DNA from: CAJBVW01 sp964457335
Lineage (GTDB): Bacteria > Myxococcota_A > UBA796 > SXON01
Assembly (NCBI GenBank): GCA_964457335.1
Contig: CAYWGD010000029.1
Coordinates: forward strand, 1-64,000
Direction of reading: 5' to 3'
DNA length: 64,000 bases
In this document: piece by piece, positions 1 through 7,889 of the stretch
How the letters are laid out: each line of letters starts with the position of its first letter
Numbering within the stretch: the stretch's first letter is position 1
The notes under the pieces: model-generated
Told to the model about the DNA's origin: nothing
Seen by the model: the letters and a program-made list of their open reading frames with translations, nothing else
Databases searched by the model: none
Position numbers and translations under genes: made by a program

Positions 1-390
1 CGCGACGGGGGCGGCCTTGGGGCCGGGGATGGCGCGCCCGCCCATGCTGGTGCTCGGCGCCGCGGGGGCCGCCGGCGCGGCCGCGGCCGGCGCGGCGCCG
101 GGGGCGGCGGGGGCCCGCGTGGGCGCGCCCGCCTTGGCGGCGGCGGCCTTGGCGAGGATCTTCGCGAGCTGCGCGGGGTCGGGCCCGGCGGGCGCGGCCG
201 GGGTCGCGGGCGCCGGGGGCGTCGCGGCCGCGGGCGGCGGCACCGGCCGGCTCACGGCTTTCACGTTGCGCAGGCCCGGATCGGGCGCGTCGGCGCCCCG
301 CGGGACCGCGTCGTCGGCGATCTCGGGCAGGGGCTCTCCCCCGCCGAACAGGCCCGACAACGGATCGTAGTCCTTCTTCGACGCGCTCAT
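1..390 (-). CDS. Ala/Pro-rich protein, N-terminal part (runs off left edge)
   Basis: This is a leftward reading frame of 130 codons with no stop, open to the window edge, so only the N-terminus is seen. It begins at an ATG at 388-390 preceded by GGAGG four bases upstream, a strong ribosome binding site. The protein starts MSASKKDYDPLSGLFGGGEP, then becomes a long Ala/Pro-rich low-complexity stretch containing a short helical island (PAQLAKILAKAAAAKAG). There is no signal peptide or membrane segment, so it looks cytoplasmic with a flexible linker before a domain outside the window. The rightward frame over the same bases is its shadow. I do not recognise the family. Confidence 0.7.
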   Translation of the reverse strand, partial: MSASKKDYDPLSGLFGGGEPLPEIADDAVPRGADAPDPGLRNVKAVSRPVPPPAAATPPAPATPAAPAGPDPAQLAKILAKAAAAKAGAPTRAPAAPGAAPAAAAPAAPAAPSTSMGGRAIPGPKAAPVA

Positions 391-479
391 CACCCCTCCG
401 TTCCGGGCGCCCGCCCGGCGCCCGAATGATAATCGGGCGGCTGTAAACCGCTCGTGAGGACGCCCCCCTGACAGCAACT

Positions 480-1079
480 TTGCAACCCGCCCGGGTCCTC
501 CTGGTCCGCCACGGGCAGACCGCCTGGAACGTCGAACGCCGCTTCCTGGGGCGCACCGACATCCCGCTCGACGCGATCGGCCTCGACCAGGCGGCCCGCC
601 TCGCGCGCCGCCTCGCGGACACCCCGCTCGCGGCCGTCTGGTCGAGCCCGCTGACGCGCGCGGTGCAGACCGCCACGCCGCTCGGCGCGCCCCGCACCGA
701 CGCGGGCCTCGTCGAGATCGACATGGGCGCGCTCGAGGGGCTCTCCGGCGCCGAGTTCGCCGCGCGCCACCCCGACATCGCCGCCGCGTGGCGCGCCGAG
801 CCCCACAACGTCTCGCTCCCCGGCGGCGAGCGCCTCGCCGACGTGCAGGCCCGCGGGATCGACGCCTTCGCGCGCATCGCCGCCACCGTCGGCCCCGGCG
901 AGACGATCGTGGTGGTGACGCACCAGCTCCTGCTCGCGACGGTCGTGTGTCACCTCAGCGGGGCCTCGATCGCCGCGTACCGCACCTACATGCACCGCAA
1001 CACGGGCATCACGACGGTGGAGGTCGGTCCCGAGCCGCGGGTGGTCGCCTTCGACGACGCGGCGCACCTCGAGGACTGA
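480..1079 (+). CDS. Histidine phosphatase (phosphoglycerate mutase-like) family protein
   Basis: A 199-residue member of the histidine phosphatase superfamily. The catalytic motif is LLVRHGQTAWN near residues 7-17, with RHG carrying the phosphorylated His. The later THQ near residue 145 supplies the second catalytic His, and an acidic Glu (VEIDMGALEG) sits near residue 82. Proteins of this size include cobalamin pathway phosphatases (CobC type) and broad-specificity sugar phosphatases; nothing nearby decides the substrate. The start is uncertain: TTG at 480 has no good ribosome site, whereas an in-frame CTG at 468 lies seven bases after GAGGA (456-460). It is transcribed away from the partial gene on its left and convergently with hslO. 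Confidence 0.85.
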   Translation: MQPARVLLVRHGQTAWNVERRFLGRTDIPLDAIGLDQAARLARRLADTPLAAVWSSPLTRAVQTATPLGAPRTDAGLVEIDMGALEGLSGAEFAARHPDIAAAWRAEPHNVSLPGGERLADVQARGIDAFARIAATVGPGETIVVVTHQLLLATVVCHLSGASIAAYRTYMHRNTGITTVEVGPEPRVVAFDDAAHLED

Positions 1080-1160
1080 GCGCCGGGCACCCGAGCCGCC
1101 GACGCTCCTCCCGGGCACCGACCTCGCCGCAGCGGCGGCGCCGGCTGCCCGGATCCCGCG

Positions 1161-2033
1161 TCAGCTCGGCTCGCCGCCCAGCTCCAACAGGAGCTCGCCC
1201 AGCCCCTCCGCGTCGACGACGTAGCGGCTGTTGCAGTAGTGGCACGTCACCTCGGCCTGCCCCTGCTCCGCGAGCAGCGACGCGACCTCCTCGTGCCCGA
1301 GCGCCTTGAGCATGCCGACCACGCGCTCCTGCGAGCAGGTGCACTGGTAGCGCACGTCCCGCGCGCCGAGGACCTCGATCGGGGCGCCGGCCAGCTGGCC
1401 GAACGCGAACTGGGTCATGAGCTCGCGGAAGTCGCCCTCGAGCGCGCCGCCGAAGATCGCCGCGAACTCCTCGGCGGGCAGGTCCGGCAGCCGCTCGACC
1501 AGGAGCCCGGCGGCGAACGCGACCTTCCCCTCCTCGTCGAGCGCGGCCTGGATGCGGACGCGCCCGTCGACCTGCTGGGAGGACGTGAGGTAGCGCTGGA
1601 GCGCGCCCTCGAAGCGCTCGCGCTTCACCTCGGCCATGCCCTTGTAGAGCTCGCGCGGGCCGAGCGACTTGAGCACCGACATCACGCCGCTGAACGTCGG
1701 CGTGTGGGCGCCCACGAGCGGGCCGAAGCGCTCCGGCGTGAAGCGCGCGCGCAGGGTGCCGTCCCCGTTCACGTCCGCGAGGAACGCGAAGTCGGGGCGC
1801 TCGGCGCGCACGTTGATGGTGAGCCGCTCCTCGCCCTTCACGTGCGCGGAGAGCAGCAGGGACGCCACGAGCCCCTCGGCCGCGACCGCCGCCGCGTGTC
1901 CGCTCAGGCCGTGGCGGAGGCGAAGCTCCTCGGCGGGGCCGACGGCGACGACCGCCATCACGCGCACCCGCCCCTCGCACGCCAGCGCCGCCACGAAGCG
2001 GCCGTCGGGTTGTCCGTCCATCTCGTCCCCCAT
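1161..2033 (-). CDS. hslO: Hsp33 redox-regulated molecular chaperone
   Basis: A 290-residue Hsp33. In the known family, oxidation of four zinc-bound cysteines unfolds the C-terminal switch and activates holdase chaperone activity in the cytoplasm. The four cysteines are all present as CTC at 231-233 and CHYC at 264-267, the usual CxC and CxxC spacing. The N-terminal core contains the family-like stretch HGLSGHAAAVAAEGLVAS. It is the last gene of a leftward run containing dsbD, so two thiol-redox functions are next to each other. The length is normal for the family. Confidence is high because both the zinc motif and the core match. Confidence 0.96.
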   Translation of the reverse strand: MGDEMDGQPDGRFVAALACEGRVRVMAVVAVGPAEELRLRHGLSGHAAAVAAEGLVASLLLSAHVKGEERLTINVRAERPDFAFLADVNGDGTLRARFTPERFGPLVGAHTPTFSGVMSVLKSLGPRELYKGMAEVKRERFEGALQRYLTSSQQVDGRVRIQAALDEEGKVAFAAGLLVERLPDLPAEEFAAIFGGALEGDFRELMTQFAFGQLAGAPIEVLGARDVRYQCTCSQERVVGMLKALGHEEVASLLAEQGQAEVTCHYCNSRYVVDAEGLGELLLELGGEPS

Positions 2034-2039
2034 CGCCTT

Positions 2040-2465
2040 CTAACGCGCGGACGCCCCGGCAACCGGCTTGCGCCCCGCCACGGTCTGCCCGGCCCACCCG
2101 ACGGCCTCCGGCGGGTAGTCGCGCGGCGGGAGGCCGAGCACCTCGAGCATGACCTCCTCGCGGAGGCGCAACCCGGGGTTGTCCGGGGCCTGGTGCATGA
2201 GCACGCTCCAGGTCATCTCGCACGCGCCGCGCCGCGGGCGCAGCGCCTCCACGGCCGCGGTCGCCCGCTCGCGCTCCTGCCGCGCGAGCTCCTCCGGCGC
2301 GATCGGCTCGCCGCGCAGGGTGCGCGCCACCTCGCGCTCGTCCCGCCATCGGACCAGCTCCACGAGCGGCCCGACGCACTTCCACTCCTTCACCTCGGAC
2401 GGCTCGCAGGACGCCGTGGCCAGCCCGGCGAGCCCCAGGACCAGCGCGCGGAGGCGCCGGCCCAC
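2040..2465 (-). CDS. Small putative lipoprotein of unknown function
   Basis: A 141-residue protein with an N-terminal basic-hydrophobic stretch (MGRRLRALVLGLAGLATASC) whose final Cys looks like a lipobox, so it is probably a periplasmic lipoprotein. The rest is charged and helical, with two further Cys (in EWKCVG and GACEMTW) that could pair. It starts at GTG 2463-2465, five bases after the stop of the DUF1279-like gene, and ends six bases before hslO, so it lies in the same leftward run as dsbD. I do not recognise a domain. Its position beside a thiol-disulfide reductase makes a role in the envelope possible, but that is inference. Confidence 0.7.
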   Translation of the reverse strand: MGRRLRALVLGLAGLATASCEPSEVKEWKCVGPLVELVRWRDEREVARTLRGEPIAPEELARQERERATAAVEALRPRRGACEMTWSVLMHQAPDNPGLRLREEVMLEVLGLPPRDYPPEAVGWAGQTVAGRKPVAGASAR

Positions 2466-2469
2466 GACC

Positions 2470-2760
2470 CTACGCCGCCTCGGTCGTCGGCACGCGGCCC
2501 AGCCAGCGCGCGATCACCGGCGTGATCGCCAGCGCCACGGCGATGCGCGGCAGCTGGAGGCCCTTGTACAGGGCGTAGGCGCCGATCCAGGTGGTGCCCT
2601 CGGCCGGGAGGTAGCGGATCAGCGCGGCGGGCAGCACGTCCTGGAGCCCCGCGCGCAGAAGCACGAACGAGGCGCCGAAGGTGAGCAGGCACAGGCCGAC
2701 GTAGATGCCGACGCCGAGGCGCCCGTACAGCTGGAGCAGGTGCTTGAGCTTCGCCTTCAT
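2470..2760 (-). CDS. DUF1279 (FAM210)-like small membrane protein
   Basis: A 96-residue protein starting MKAKLKHLLQLYGRLGVGIY. The basic helix followed by a YGRLGVGIYVGL-type segment and a Leu/Phe-rich membrane span resembles the DUF1279/FAM210 domain, known mostly from mitochondrial and bacterial inner-membrane proteins of unclear role. A second weakly hydrophobic segment (IAVALAITPVIARWL) precedes the C-terminus. The ATG at 2758-2760 overlaps the dsbD stop codon by four bases (ATGA), implying translational coupling. The family assignment is from sequence feel and is moderate; the existence of the gene is well supported by the overlap and the coding pattern. Confidence 0.8.
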   Translation of the reverse strand: MKAKLKHLLQLYGRLGVGIYVGLCLLTFGASFVLLRAGLQDVLPAALIRYLPAEGTTWIGAYALYKGLQLPRIAVALAITPVIARWLGRVPTTEAA

Positions 2761-4967
2761 CCCTTCGCCTCCAACGCCTTCTTCATCTCGGGGAGGAAGT
2801 CGTCGGCCTCCACGAAGCCGACCGTCCCGCCCAGCATACGCCCGTCCGGCATCACGAACACCACCGTCGGGAGGCCGGTCACCCCGTATTTCTTCTGGAG
2901 GGCCACGATCGCGGGGTCGCCCTTCTCGGTGCAGTCGAGCATCACCGGCACGAAGCCCTCCGCCGCCGCGACGACACGGGGGTCCGTGTAGGTGTACTTC
3001 TCCATCTCGTGGCACGCGGCGCACCACTCCGCGGTGAAGTCGATCATCAGCGGCTTCCCGCTCGCGCGCGCCACCGCGAGCGCGTCGGCCTCCGTCCGGA
3101 TCCACGGGATGCCGGACTGGGCCTGCGCGGTGCCGCCGCCCGCCGCGGGGAGCGTGACGGCCGGCAGGATGAAGCCGTCCTTCACCAGCGTCCCGACGAG
3201 CAGGTAGGCGCCGACGAGCCCGCCGACGATGCCGTAGAGCTGGCGGAGGCGCACGGTGAAGACGCCCTCGCCGTCGTCCGGGTGCGGCCAGCCGAAGACC
3301 GCAGTGGTGAGCAGCACCGCGGCGGTGGCGAGCGCGGTCACGGTCGTCGAGAGGTGGGCCGCCGCGTAGTAGATCGCGCCCAGCCAGAGCACGATGCCGA
3401 AGCCCTTCTTGACGGTGACCATCCAGGCGCCGCGCTGGGGCAGCCAGCCGCTCGCGGCGCCGGTGACGAGGAAGATCATCCCCATCCCGAGCGAGAACGC
3501 GAACATGAGCGCCGCGCCGAGGCCGACCTTCCCCTCCGTGCCGATGAGCGCGAGGATGCTGGCCACGATCGGGCCGGAGCAGGGGCCCGCGAGCACCGCG
3601 CCGATGACGCCGAGCCCGAGCGCACCCGCGTAGCCGCCGCCGGCCTTCCCGTGCAGCCGGCTCGAGATGAAGCTCGGCACGCCCACATCGAAGAAGCCGA
3701 ACATCGAGAAGCCCATGACCACGAAGAAGCCGGAGATGCCGAAGACGACGATCGGCGACTGCAGCCAGCTCCCGAAGAGCGCGCCCGTCACGCCGGCGAA
3801 GAGCCCGAGCGCGGTGTAGACCGTCGCGAGCCCGATCACGTAGGTGGCCGAGAGGCTGATCGCCTGGATGCGCGAGCCGGCGCCCTTCGCGCCGATGAGG
3901 CCCATGGTGATGGGCACCATCGGGAGCACGCAGGGGGTGAAGCTCACGCCGACGCCGGCGACGAAGCAGAGGAGCACCAGGGCGAAGAGGCCCTGCTCCG
4001 CGGCGGCCGCGAAGCCGGAGGAGCCGGTGCCGACCGCGCCGGACGGGGTGGCGGGCGCGGCGGAGGCCGACGCGCCGGCGGAGCCCGTCGAGCCGGTGGA
4101 GACGATCGCGCCGCCGGGAGGGGCGCTCGGGTCGATGACGACCGGCACCTCCACGAGCGCGACGTCCGGCATCTTGCAGAGCGACGCGCCCTTGCAGGCC
4201 TGGTAGCCGACCTCGACCTTCAGCGTGGCGGGGCCGGGCGGGCCGGTGAGCGGCGCGGCGATCTCGAGGTCGTGGACGTAGTCCTCGCGCTCCATGCCCG
4301 GGTCGCCGCTCCTCTCGCCGGCCGGGAGGACGGGCTCGCCGAGCGTGTACCCGGCGGCGTCGACCAGGGTCATCGAGACGAAGGCCTTGTTCACGTGCCA
4401 GTCGCCCTGGAGGTCGATCGACACGCGCGCCTCGTTGGGGCCGGACTGCTTGCCGGAGAAGACCACCGCGGTCTCGTTCGCGGGGTCGCTCGGCGCCGCG
4501 CCGGTGGCCCCGCCGGCCGCGGGCGCGACCGGATCCCCCGCGACGGTGACCACCGCGGTGTGGTCCTCCTCGAAGGGCATGTAGCAGAGGCTCTTCTTGC
4601 AGCCCTGGTACCGGGCGTGGAGCGAGAGGTTGTAGGTGCCCGGGGTGGCCGGCGCGGTCACGGGCACGTCGACGAGCACGTCCGTCTCGTAGGTCTCGCG
4701 CTTGGTGCCGGGGGCGGCGGGGTCGTCCTTCATCACGCCCGGCGGGTACGACGGCGCGCCGACGGTGAGCCCGCCGGCGTCGTTCACCTCCACGCTCACC
4801 CAGTCCCGGTAGGTGTGGAAGCCGTCGGGCACCGCGTACGTGACACGCACGTTCCCCGTGCCGTTCGGGGCGATCGTGAGGTCGGAGACCTCGATGCGGT
4901 AGGGGCTGTCGGGCGCCGCGAAGGCCGCGGAAAGGACGAGCAACAGCTGGAGGAAGGACGCGAGCAC
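2757..4967 (-). CDS. dsbD: Thiol:disulfide interchange protein DsbD
   Basis: An inner-membrane protein that passes electrons from cytoplasmic thioredoxin to periplasmic substrates. The order seen is: signal peptide; two repeated periplasmic immunoglobulin-like DsbD-alpha/DsbC-corrector domains (each with a QGCKKSLC- or QACKGASLC-type Cys pair, roughly residues 20-290); a multi-span membrane domain with the paired Cys in FTPCVLPM and LAGPCSGP; and a C-terminal thioredoxin domain with EWCAACHEM. Having two alpha-like domains is more than the single one of E. coli DsbD. I place the start at GTG 4965-4967, five bases after GGAG (736 residues). An upstream in-frame TTG at 4991 would add eight residues but has no ribosome site. 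It heads the leftward run to hslO. Confidence 0.93.
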   Translation of the reverse strand: MLASFLQLLLVLSAAFAAPDSPYRIEVSDLTIAPNGTGNVRVTYAVPDGFHTYRDWVSVEVNDAGGLTVGAPSYPPGVMKDDPAAPGTKRETYETDVLVDVPVTAPATPGTYNLSLHARYQGCKKSLCYMPFEEDHTAVVTVAGDPVAPAAGGATGAAPSDPANETAVVFSGKQSGPNEARVSIDLQGDWHVNKAFVSMTLVDAAGYTLGEPVLPAGERSGDPGMEREDYVHDLEIAAPLTGPPGPATLKVEVGYQACKGASLCKMPDVALVEVPVVIDPSAPPGGAIVSTGSTGSAGASASAAPATPSGAVGTGSSGFAAAAEQGLFALVLLCFVAGVGVSFTPCVLPMVPITMGLIGAKGAGSRIQAISLSATYVIGLATVYTALGLFAGVTGALFGSWLQSPIVVFGISGFFVVMGFSMFGFFDVGVPSFISSRLHGKAGGGYAGALGLGVIGAVLAGPCSGPIVASILALIGTEGKVGLGAALMFAFSLGMGMIFLVTGAASGWLPQRGAWMVTVKKGFGIVLWLGAIYYAAAHLSTTVTALATAAVLLTTAVFGWPHPDDGEGVFTVRLRQLYGIVGGLVGAYLLVGTLVKDGFILPAVTLPAAGGGTAQAQSGIPWIRTEADALAVARASGKPLMIDFTAEWCAACHEMEKYTYTDPRVVAAAEGFVPVMLDCTEKGDPAIVALQKKYGVTGLPTVVFVMPDGRMLGGTVGFVEADDFLPEMKKALEAKG

Positions 4968-5064
4968 GGCAACTCCCCGGCGCGACTCCAACAGCTATCG
5001 TACCGGCGGACTTCCGGCCGGAGACGGCAGGCCGCATTACAAGGCGTGGCCTTCCCGGAAGCCC

Positions 5065-5733
5065 GTGCGCACCGCGATCCTCATCCCCGTGCTCGACGAG
5101 GAGCAGGCGCTGCCGGTCGTGCTGGACGAGCTCCCGCGCGACGTGCGCGTCGTCGTGTGCGACAACGGCTCGACCGACCGGAGCGTGGAGGTCGCCCGCG
5201 CGCACGGCGCCGAGGTCGTGTCCCAGCCGATCCGCGGCTACGGCGGGGCGGTCCAGGCCGGCATCTTGCACCTCGCGGACGATCCGCCCGACGTCGTCGT
5301 GATCATGGACGGCGACCACGCCTGCTGGGCCGAGGACCTGCCCGTGCTCCTCGCCCCGATCCGCGACGGCCGCGCCGACCTCGTGATCGGCGAGCGGCTC
5401 ACGCTCGGGGATCCGACCGCGCTCACCCCGCCCCAGCGCGTCGGGAACCGGCTCGCGAGCGCCCTCGTCGCGCGGCAGACCGGGCACCGCTACCGCGACT
5501 TCGGGCCCTACCGCGCCATCCGCTGGGGCGCGCTCCTCGACCTCGGCATGGTCGACCCGACGTGGGGATGGAACGTGGAGATGCAGCTCAAGGCGCTGCG
5601 ATCGGGCGTGCGGGTGCTCGAGGTGCCGGTCCGCAACCGGGCGCGCATCGGCACGAGCAAGATCAGCGGGACGTTGCGCGGCGTGGCCCGCGCGGGCGCG
5701 CGGATCCTGTGGGCGTGCTGGAGGTACCGGTGA
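5065..5733 (+). CDS. Family 2 glycosyltransferase
   Basis: A 222-residue GT2 (GT-A fold) enzyme without membrane segments. It shows the nucleotide-sugar site (LIPVLDEEQALP, VVCDNGSTDRS), a metal-binding MDGDH near residue 91, and the acceptor-side region DFGPYRAIRWGAL and GWNVEMQ. Small soluble GT2 proteins of this type commonly occur beside a DUF2064 protein, as here, and have been linked to cell-surface glycolipid or arsenosugar-like pathways, but the substrate cannot be read from the sequence. The GTG start at 5065 is the only reasonable one before the conserved N-terminus. Its stop overlaps the next start by four bases (GTGA). Confidence 0.88.
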   Translation: MRTAILIPVLDEEQALPVVLDELPRDVRVVVCDNGSTDRSVEVARAHGAEVVSQPIRGYGGAVQAGILHLADDPPDVVVIMDGDHACWAEDLPVLLAPIRDGRADLVIGERLTLGDPTALTPPQRVGNRLASALVARQTGHRYRDFGPYRAIRWGALLDLGMVDPTWGWNVEMQLKALRSGVRVLEVPVRNRARIGTSKISGTLRGVARAGARILWACWRYR

Positions 5734-6365
5734 TCGTCGTGATGGCGAAGGTGCCCGTGCCCGGGCGGGTGAAGACGCGCATGATCCCGCTCCTCGGGGC
5801 CGAGGGCGCCGCCGCCCTGGCCCGCGCCATGGCCGCGGACGTCATCGCGACCGTCCGCTCCTACGGCTGCCCCTTCCGCCTCGCCTTGGAGGGCGATCTC
5901 GACGATCCGTGGGTGCGCGGCCTCGGCGTTCCCGTCGAGGCCCAGTGCGCGGGCGACCTCGGCGCGCGCCTGCGCCACGCCCTGCGGGACGGCGGGATCG
6001 CCGTCGGCATGGACGCCCCGACGCTCCCGTTCGGCGCGCTCCTCACGGCCCGGAACGCGCTGCGCGTCCGCCGGGTCGTGCTCATGCCGGCGTTCGACGG
6101 TGGCTACGTGCTCGTCGGCGTGACCCAGACCGCGCTCGGCGTCTTCGACGACATCCCGTGGTCCGCGCCGGACACGTACGCCGCCACGCTCACGCGCGCC
6201 CGCGAGCTCGGCTTCGATCCCTACACCCTCCCGTTCTGGTACGACGTGGACGAGCCGCGCGACCTCGTGTTCCTCCGGAACCACCTCCGCACGCTCGATC
6301 CCGACGTCGCCCCCCACACCCGCGCCTTCCTCCAGGAACTGCCCGATGCCGCTCTTGACCGGTGA
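5730..6365 (+). CDS. DUF2064 / TIGR04282-family nucleotidyl/glycosyl transferase-like protein
   Basis: A 211-residue GT-A fold protein of the DUF2064 family, starting with the typical MAKVPVPGRVKTR stretch and containing MDAPTLPF (metal site), DGGYVLVGV and IPWSAPDTY. The family is distantly related to CofC/MobA-type nucleotidyltransferases and usually sits beside a GT2 gene, exactly as here. I choose GTG at 5730 because GGAGG lies at 5720-5724, five bases upstream, and the start overlaps the glycosyltransferase stop by four bases. A much longer open frame to the left is only the antisense of dsbD. Its end overlaps mpl by 20 bases, so the three genes form one operon. Confidence 0.85.
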   Translation: MIVVMAKVPVPGRVKTRMIPLLGAEGAAALARAMAADVIATVRSYGCPFRLALEGDLDDPWVRGLGVPVEAQCAGDLGARLRHALRDGGIAVGMDAPTLPFGALLTARNALRVRRVVLMPAFDGGYVLVGVTQTALGVFDDIPWSAPDTYAATLTRARELGFDPYTLPFWYDVDEPRDLVFLRNHLRTLDPDVAPHTRAFLQELPDAALDR

Positions 6366-7785
6366 CCTCCCCGAGAACATCCAGCGCGTCCACGTCATGG
6401 GCATCGGTGGCACGGCCATGGCCGCGCTCGCCGGCATGCTCGCCGACGCCGGCTACCAGGTGACCGGCTCAGACACGGGCGTGTACCCGCCGATGAGCGA
6501 CTACCTCGCGTCCCTCGGGATCGACGTGATGGTCGGCTACAAGGCGTCGAACCTCGCGCACCGCCCCGACCTCGTGGTCGTCGGCAACGTGATCCGCGCC
6601 GAGTACGAGGAGGCCCAGGCGCTCCTGGCCTCCGACCTGCTCTACTGCTCCTTCCCCCAGCTGCTCGGCGCGCGCTTCCTGAAGGACCGCCGCAGCATCG
6701 TGGTGGCCGGCACGCACGGCAAGACGACGACCACCGCGCTCGTCGCGTGGCTCCTGGAGAGCGCCGGCCGCGATCCCGGCTTCCTGGTCGGCGGGCGGAT
6801 GAAGAACTTCGAGCGGACCGCGCGCACCGGCGGGGGCGCCGCGTTCGCCATCGAGGGCGACGAGTACGACACGGCCTTCTTCGACAAGGGCCCCAAGTTC
6901 CTCCATTACCGGCCGCGGACCGCGCTCGTCACGAGCGTGGAGTTCGACCACGCCGACATCTACCGCGACCTCGACCACGTGAAGGAGAGCTTCCGCAAGC
7001 TCGTGAGCATCGTGCCCTCCGCGGAGGACGGCGGCTGCATCGTCGCCCGCTGGGACCACGACGACGTCCGCGACGTGTGCGGGGACGCGCGCTGCGAGGT
7101 GCGGAAGTACGGCGTCGGGCAGCAGTGGGACGGCCGCATCGACGGCGTCGACACGGAGCGCGGGGTCCAGAAGTTCACGGTGCTCCGCGACGGCAACCCC
7201 TGGGGCCGCTTCGAGAGCCTGCTCGTGGGCGAGCACAACCTGTACAACCAGGTGGCCGCCGTCGCCGCGCTGGAGCGCGAGGGCCTGACCCCCGAGCAGC
7301 TCTCGACGGGCTTCGCGAGCTTCGGCGGGGTGAAGCGGCGCCAGGAGATCATCGGCGAGCCACGCCGCATCACGGTCCTCGACGACTTCGCCCACCACCC
7401 CACCGCGGTGAAGGTCACGCTCGAGGCGCTCCGGCTCCGCTTCGGGAAGCGGCGGATGTGGGCGATCTTCGAGCCCCGGTCCGCGACGTCGCGCCGCGCC
7501 GTGTTCCAGGAGGCCTACGGGCAGGCCTTCGACGCGGCCGACGTCGTGGTCGTGGCGCACCCGCACGACCAGTCGCGCATCCCCGAGGCCGAGCGCTTCG
7601 ACAGCGCGCGGCTCGTGGAGCGCCTGCGCGCACGGGGGATCGAGGCCTTCGCCTACGACAGCGTGGAGGAGATCGTGGCGGTGACCGCGGCGAACGCGCT
7701 CCCTTGGGATGTCATCGCCGTCCTGTCGAACGGCGGGTTCGGCGGGTTGCACCAGAAGCTCTTGAACGCGCTTTCTACGGGCTGA
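6346..7785 (+). CDS. mpl: UDP-N-acetylmuramate:L-Ala-gamma-D-Glu-meso-DAP ligase (Mpl)
   Basis: A 479-residue Mur ligase of the Mpl type. It reattaches the murein tripeptide to UDP-MurNAc in the cytoplasm, recycling peptidoglycan. The N-terminal Rossmann motif is VMGIGGTAMAALAG, the ATP P-loop is GTHGKTTTTAL near residue 123, and the central domain has EGDEYDTAFFDKGPKF, characteristic of Mpl rather than MurC. The C-terminal domain has DDFAHHPTAVKVTL and FEPRSATSRR. The length fits the family. The ATG at 6346 is preceded by AGGAA seven bases upstream and lies within the end of the DUF2064 gene, so translation is coupled. Its presence implies meso-DAP type peptidoglycan. Confidence 0.95.
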   Translation: MPLLTGDLPENIQRVHVMGIGGTAMAALAGMLADAGYQVTGSDTGVYPPMSDYLASLGIDVMVGYKASNLAHRPDLVVVGNVIRAEYEEAQALLASDLLYCSFPQLLGARFLKDRRSIVVAGTHGKTTTTALVAWLLESAGRDPGFLVGGRMKNFERTARTGGGAAFAIEGDEYDTAFFDKGPKFLHYRPRTALVTSVEFDHADIYRDLDHVKESFRKLVSIVPSAEDGGCIVARWDHDDVRDVCGDARCEVRKYGVGQQWDGRIDGVDTERGVQKFTVLRDGNPWGRFESLLVGEHNLYNQVAAVAALEREGLTPEQLSTGFASFGGVKRRQEIIGEPRRITVLDDFAHHPTAVKVTLEALRLRFGKRRMWAIFEPRSATSRRAVFQEAYGQAFDAADVVVVAHPHDQSRIPEAERFDSARLVERLRARGIEAFAYDSVEEIVAVTAANALPWDVIAVLSNGGFGGLHQKLLNALSTG

Positions 7786-7889
7786 CCCGTACTTCGCGCG
7801 GTCGGTGATCGGTCGTGATGTAATTGCGCTGAAAGAGCTTACGCGTCTCTTACACGGGAGATACGGTTGGGCTCGAACAGGGCACTTCC

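Noticed and set aside
3009..5729. Very long rightward frame ahead of the DUF2064 gene (to over 1000 residues)
   Set aside because: It is antisense to dsbD and the glycosyltransferase, rich in Arg, Ala and His with no conserved motif; only its last 212 codons are a gene.
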